DNA of 64,000 nt from Serendipita indica DSM 11827 (Eukaryota; Basidiomycota; Agaricomycetes; Sebacinales; Serendipitaceae): NCBI GenBank assembly GCA_910890315.1, contig CAJVGD010000001.1, positions 2,108,001-2,172,000 on the forward strand. Direction: 5' to 3'. Positions within the stretch are counted from its first letter, which is position 1. Each line of letters starts with the position of its first letter. Both the position numbers and the translations under genes were made by a program. Below the pieces are notes generated by a model. It did no database searches. It saw nothing but the letters and a program-made list of their open reading frames with translations, and was not told where the DNA came from. Below, piece by piece: positions 60,246 to 64,000 of the stretch.

Positions 60246-62199
60246 ATGAGCTCGCAAGGCCTGAACTCGCTAGCCACCATTATCAAACGGTTCGTCTGAG
60301 AATTATTGGATAAGAATGTTGAGACGAGGATGGATCGATAGACTGGAAGCCGCCACCTCTCGGCTCGAGGACATTGCAGTGGCACAGTCTGGCGGCGCTA
60401 TTTCATTCCCAGAGGCGAAATCCGCGCGACCAGCGTCTACTACACTCCCTCCTCGTGCACAATCTCCACCGCCCGGACAAGCACCTGCGCCGACCAAGCA
60501 AGGCAGCCTTTCAGAGTCTGCACCCGACGCCGTGCCTGCATCCGTCGCTGCGTACGATGAACGTATCATCAAGGGAAAGCTCGCGACGTTTGTCGAACGG
60601 ACAAAGGCACTCGGAGAGCCCAAACTCGACGATCAGGTGCGCCATCGCCGTGTTTATTCGCGTCGTGGGCCGGCTGCTAAGATGTTTTAGGCACAACTCG
60701 TCGTTAGAATCTTTGAGAACTCACGCGCGGTTCTCCTTTGCGCGTCTGCGTGCATGAAGCCGTCTGATGCAGAGTTTGCGACCATAACCCAGCCATTGCA
60801 TACGGATGTGGGTGCTATTAAGCAGATTCAGGAGAAGAACAGGGATAGGAACTGGAGTTTGCATCTGCAGACAGTCGCCGACGGCGCACCGTCTGTTGGG
60901 TGGCTTCTTCTGGTATGTTTCTCTGGGGCTACATTCTGCAAGCTAAGGGCCTCGTAGCCTTCAAACCCCGTCGGTCATATTCAAGTTCAAAAGGAGGCTG
61001 CCGAGTTTTATGGTAATCGCGTAATCAAGGAATATAAAGAAAAGTATGTAACCGTCGACACGTGACGCAACGCTCAAGACAGGGTATAGGAACACTGCAC
61101 ATGTGGACTGGGTCAGGTCTTATTTTGGCCTTATCGACGAACTAGGGAAATACGTCGGCGAATACTACAAGATGGGCCTCACCTGGAATCCCAAGGTCAG
61201 CTAGGACTTATACTTATGATCTTAGTCTGATCCATTGACTCAGGGAGGGAAAGCCGGAGACTTTAGTCTTGCCTCGGCCTCGGGGAGCGCAAAGACGGGC
61301 TCGTCTGCTCCTCCGCCTCCGCCCCCTCCTCCGCCGCCACCGATAATTGTTGAGACTCCATCTGCCACTCCATCGCTCTCTGGGACGGCCGCGGTATTCG
61401 CCCAGCTTAATCAGGGAATGGACATCACAAAGGGCCTTCGAAAGGTTGACAAGTCGGAAATGACGCACAAGAATCCATCTTTGCGTACATCTGGCTCTGT
61501 GCCTGCTCGCGCGCCCTCTCCTAGTCAGTAGGGAACTGATTCGCTGTATGCGACTAACCCTCCTATCAGGTCCGACCTCCAAGCATCCGCCTAAGCCGAA
61601 GAAGCCAGCCTCTCTGCAAGCAAAGAAACCGTCGAAGCTCGAATTACAGGGAACTAAATGGATTATCGTATGTGGATTATACTAGTAGCCCTCACCCCTC
61701 TGACCGGCCTCTAGGAGCATCAGGAAAATAATTCCTCGATCGTCCTTGATAACACCTCTATCAGTCACATCGTAACTCTCTACGGATGCAAAAACACGGT
61801 CGTACAGGTCAAAGGCAAAGTGAACGGGGTTACTATGTGTACGTCCACATGCCACTCGATATATTCTCCTAATTCTCGCTCTCAGCCAACTGCCAAAAGA
61901 CGTCAATCGTGGTCGACTCGGTCGTTTCTGTCATCTCGATTACCAACTCTCAATCCTTCCAACTGCAGATCACTGGCGTAGCTCCGACCATCCAAATTGA
62001 GACAACAGACTCTGGACAAGTCTATCTGTCTGAAGAGAGCAAGGCGGCAGAGATTATCACTGCCAAGTGCAGTGCCATCAATATTAGCATTCCGGGTGGA
62101 CCTGATGGAGATTATGTGGAGAAGCCAATACCGGAGATGCTGCGGACGGTCATCCAGGATGGCAAGCTCGTGACGTCGATTGTAGAGCATAGCGCATAA
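60246..62199 (+). CDS. SRV2: Adenylyl cyclase-associated protein CAP/Srv2
   Basis: Actin-cofilin recycling factor and Ras/cyclase partner. MSSQGLNSLATIIKR (60246), a 52-base intron, then LEAATSRLEDIA, the N-terminal oligomerising coil. The helical folded domain follows (IIKGKLATFVERTKALG, NSRAVLLCASACMKPSD, VDWVRSYFGLIDELGKYV), then a run of twelve prolines broken from the first six, the WH2-like LRKVDKSEMTHKNP, and the C-terminal beta-helical CARP domain: LELQGTKWII, SISHIVTLYGCKNTVVQVKGK, KTSIVVDSVVSVISITNSQS, TIQIETTDSGQVYLS, GPDGDYVEKPIPE, stop TAA 62197-62199. Complete in all domains. Eight or so introns. Confidence 0.93.
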
Positions 62200-62343
62200 A
62201 TTTTATTTGGGATATCTCACTGGGACATTCTGCGTGCTCGGCGCCTTTGCCACTCGGAGAGTTGAAGCTTGAACTCAAACTTCGTCGTGGCCTCGACGCG
62301 GCAAAGTCTCAAGAAGCTAAAGGCAGCTGTTCCAGACGCTGGA

Positions 62344-64000
62344 ATGAGCAAGCAAGAGATTTTAAGTTGGACACAACGCGTGGAAAACGATGAAGAGGAC
62401 GATCAGCTGCCCGTAGAGTTTGATTGGACAAGGTTGGAGGATGATTGGAGCGGCTTTATGCTCTTTGCTCAGCAACAGTTGCTCAACTCGAGTACAAAGC
62501 TTCGGACGGGATTCATCAATGGAAGATTGATTCCATTGGCGGCACGCGCTGGTCAGTTTGACGCGACGCCGTTTGATTGATCGGCTAATCGCGAATAACA
62601 TGAATAGATTTTAGTATGTCTCAGACAATGGATATGTTCAAACTCGTCATCGTTACTCTGCCACGATATATCGATGCTCCCTCGCGACTCGCTGCACTAA
62701 AGATGGCTGAAACGATGGTTCGACGAGACGAATTACGTGGGAAACCTGAAGGAGAAGCTGATGTGAGCAAAATGGGTGCGCATCTGAAACCATTGCCTTG
62801 TCCGAATCTAAGGTCCCGTAGGCGTGAGTGAGCAAATTATTGGGTGGCTCAACGTCGAGGCGACACGGATGAGTAAATCATCTGGGTAAATAACATTGTT
62901 TGGAGGAATGCATGCTGATGGAGAGATTTCAAGTGCTATCGCATCCTCTCATGTAGCCGTCCTTCATACTTGGACGTGTCATCTCTACACGATCATGGTG
63001 GAATTGGATGAACACTTTACGAAGTCTCCAGCGTGGACAAAACTTGTCACTGCCATGGCACTCTTACTTGACCTTCTCTTGGATACGCAAGTCACGACCA
63101 AGGAACCGTTGAGGAAGAGTGCTGTTGTGCAACAGAGACGAGCGATTAGATCTGTAAGCTGATTTGTTGAACGCACCTATCATCCTGACTTGAACATAGT
63201 CTCCAGAGCACATCAAGCCCCTCGTAGCTGCCTGCACAGTGTCCACTGGAAGTACGCCAAGTGATATACGCAACGCACCGCTCATAGGGACGGCCTACGA
63301 TGTCACCCTGCATTTGAAAGACTCGGAAAAACGTCAGCAACTCCTTGGGGATCTCAAGGTGATTCGCATTGACTGATCTATTGTCCACGTCTAAAATAGT
63401 TTGCATAGACACCTTTTCTCCAATTTTACATTGGATCCATCCTATCCTCCAAAACCGCACCTCCGACTCAATCTCTGGTCAGCCTGCCGGCCTCAGAATT
63501 ATGTAGCTGACCTACAGACAGAATGCCTTCGTGAGCTTCATCGGAGATGGAGTCGACCCGGGTATTTTCTCCACTCAGTTGATGCCTGTCATCGAAAAGA
63601 TGCTTCTACGCTCGCCAGAGGTGTGCTTACCGAGTATGTGGGGAGCTTCATTTCCTTCTGATAAATATCCTTACCCACTCCTTAGCGATCACGAGCCTCT
63701 TCCAACATTATAAACTCCGCATATCCTCGGATGAATTCAAGCGCCTGCTAACATCGATTCTGAATTGCTCAAAATCCAGCAACCCTCTCATCCGAACGGG
63801 GGCAGTCCAGTTATGGAGGGCACTCATATCTAGAGATGTCGAAAGCTCTGATCTGAAATATGCCCTGGACATCATTTCTGCTCCCGTCAAGACTGGCAAG
63901 TCGAATGGCGTGGATCACCGCCAGGCTTTGTACTCGATGATTCCCAATATTCCAAGCCGTGATGATCTATGCGTTGACGTTGCTGGGACCACATTCGCAC
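62344..64000 (+). CDS. GCN1: Probable GCN1, 5' part (runs off the window)
   Basis: Ribosome-associated HEAT-repeat protein that helps activate the eIF2-alpha kinase Gcn2. Start MSKQEILSWTQRVENDEEDD at 62344 (the frame is open upstream but without ATG). Helical exons follow: LLNSSTKLRTGFINGRLIPL, TMDMFKLVIVTLPRYIDAPS, HTWTCHLYTIMVELDEHF, MALLLDLLLD, and KSAVVQQRRAIRS, the block I find most GCN1-like, then PEHIKPLVAAC and later NPLIRTGAVQLWRALIS-type sequence near 63783. The gene continues past 64000. The family call rests on helical-repeat character and position-wise resemblance to GCN1 N-termini; another large HEAT protein remains possible. 144 bases after the CAP stop. Confidence 0.55.

Noticed and set aside
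1-64000. CRISPR arrays, rRNA, tRNA genes, intact transposons or virus-derived elements
   Set aside because: I saw no regularly spaced direct repeats, no rRNA blocks, no convincing tRNA cloverleaf and no transposase, reverse transcriptase, integrase or capsid-like protein. A tRNA or short decayed element could escape a reading by eye.

Overview
The window looks like intron-dense nuclear DNA of a filamentous basidiomycete, most likely an Agaricomycete. Genes sit tightly packed on both strands, almost every one is cut by introns of about 45 to 70 bases with GT..AG ends and CTNAC-like branch points, and the gene set is fungal: a MER3/HFM1 meiotic helicase, DUF4211, a class I terpene synthase and a tandem F-box family. 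A Rhizoctonia/Ceratobasidium-like source is a guess from the style of the proteins; nothing in the sequence proves it. Splice models are mine, built by matching frames to donor and acceptor sites, without transcripts.

Layout. 0-6.5 kb: a glycosyltransferase of the sterol-glucosyltransferase type (minus) and NAA35/MAK10 (plus). 6.5-16.6 kb: a poorly conserved stretch with one clear zinc-finger gene (9.6-11.1 kb), three weak multi-exon gene models of unknown function, a 13-base G run and much sequence in which I see nothing. 16.6-26.5 kb: a short-chain dehydrogenase, a small protein like the EF-hand-associated region of Miro, and a huge minus-strand gene with a C1 zinc domain. 26.5-34.6 kb: a very compact housekeeping block (Cyp33-type RRM protein, TAF13, NSRP1-like splicing factor, DUF4211 protein with a PIP box, SRR1-like protein, PRP28) in which neighbours share stop or start regions. 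35.4-39.4 kb: a terpene synthase with an unusual C-terminal tail, and a family-16 methyltransferase. 39.5-46.8 kb: four intact F-box genes plus one 3' fragment, all minus strand, a tandem duplication array. 47.5-56.9 kb: an acidic unknown protein, DPH4, a second zinc-finger gene, MER3/HFM1 and a third zinc-finger gene. 57-64 kb: two unknown proteins, a mitochondrial carrier, CAP/SRV2 and the 5' part of a probable GCN1.

No operon-like pathway is evident. The terpene synthase has no cytochrome P450 or transporter beside it, so it is not an obvious biosynthetic cluster. The most unusual items are: three unlinked genes sharing one zinc-finger module whose last CxxC cysteine is split by an intron at the same codon position in all three (one through a GC-AG intron); gene pairs with stops 2 bases apart, starts 25 bases apart, and an ATGA stop/start overlap; and two neighbouring conserved genes (DPH4, MER3) each one base short in a homopolymer run. 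I saw no virus-derived element, CRISPR array, rRNA or convincing tRNA.
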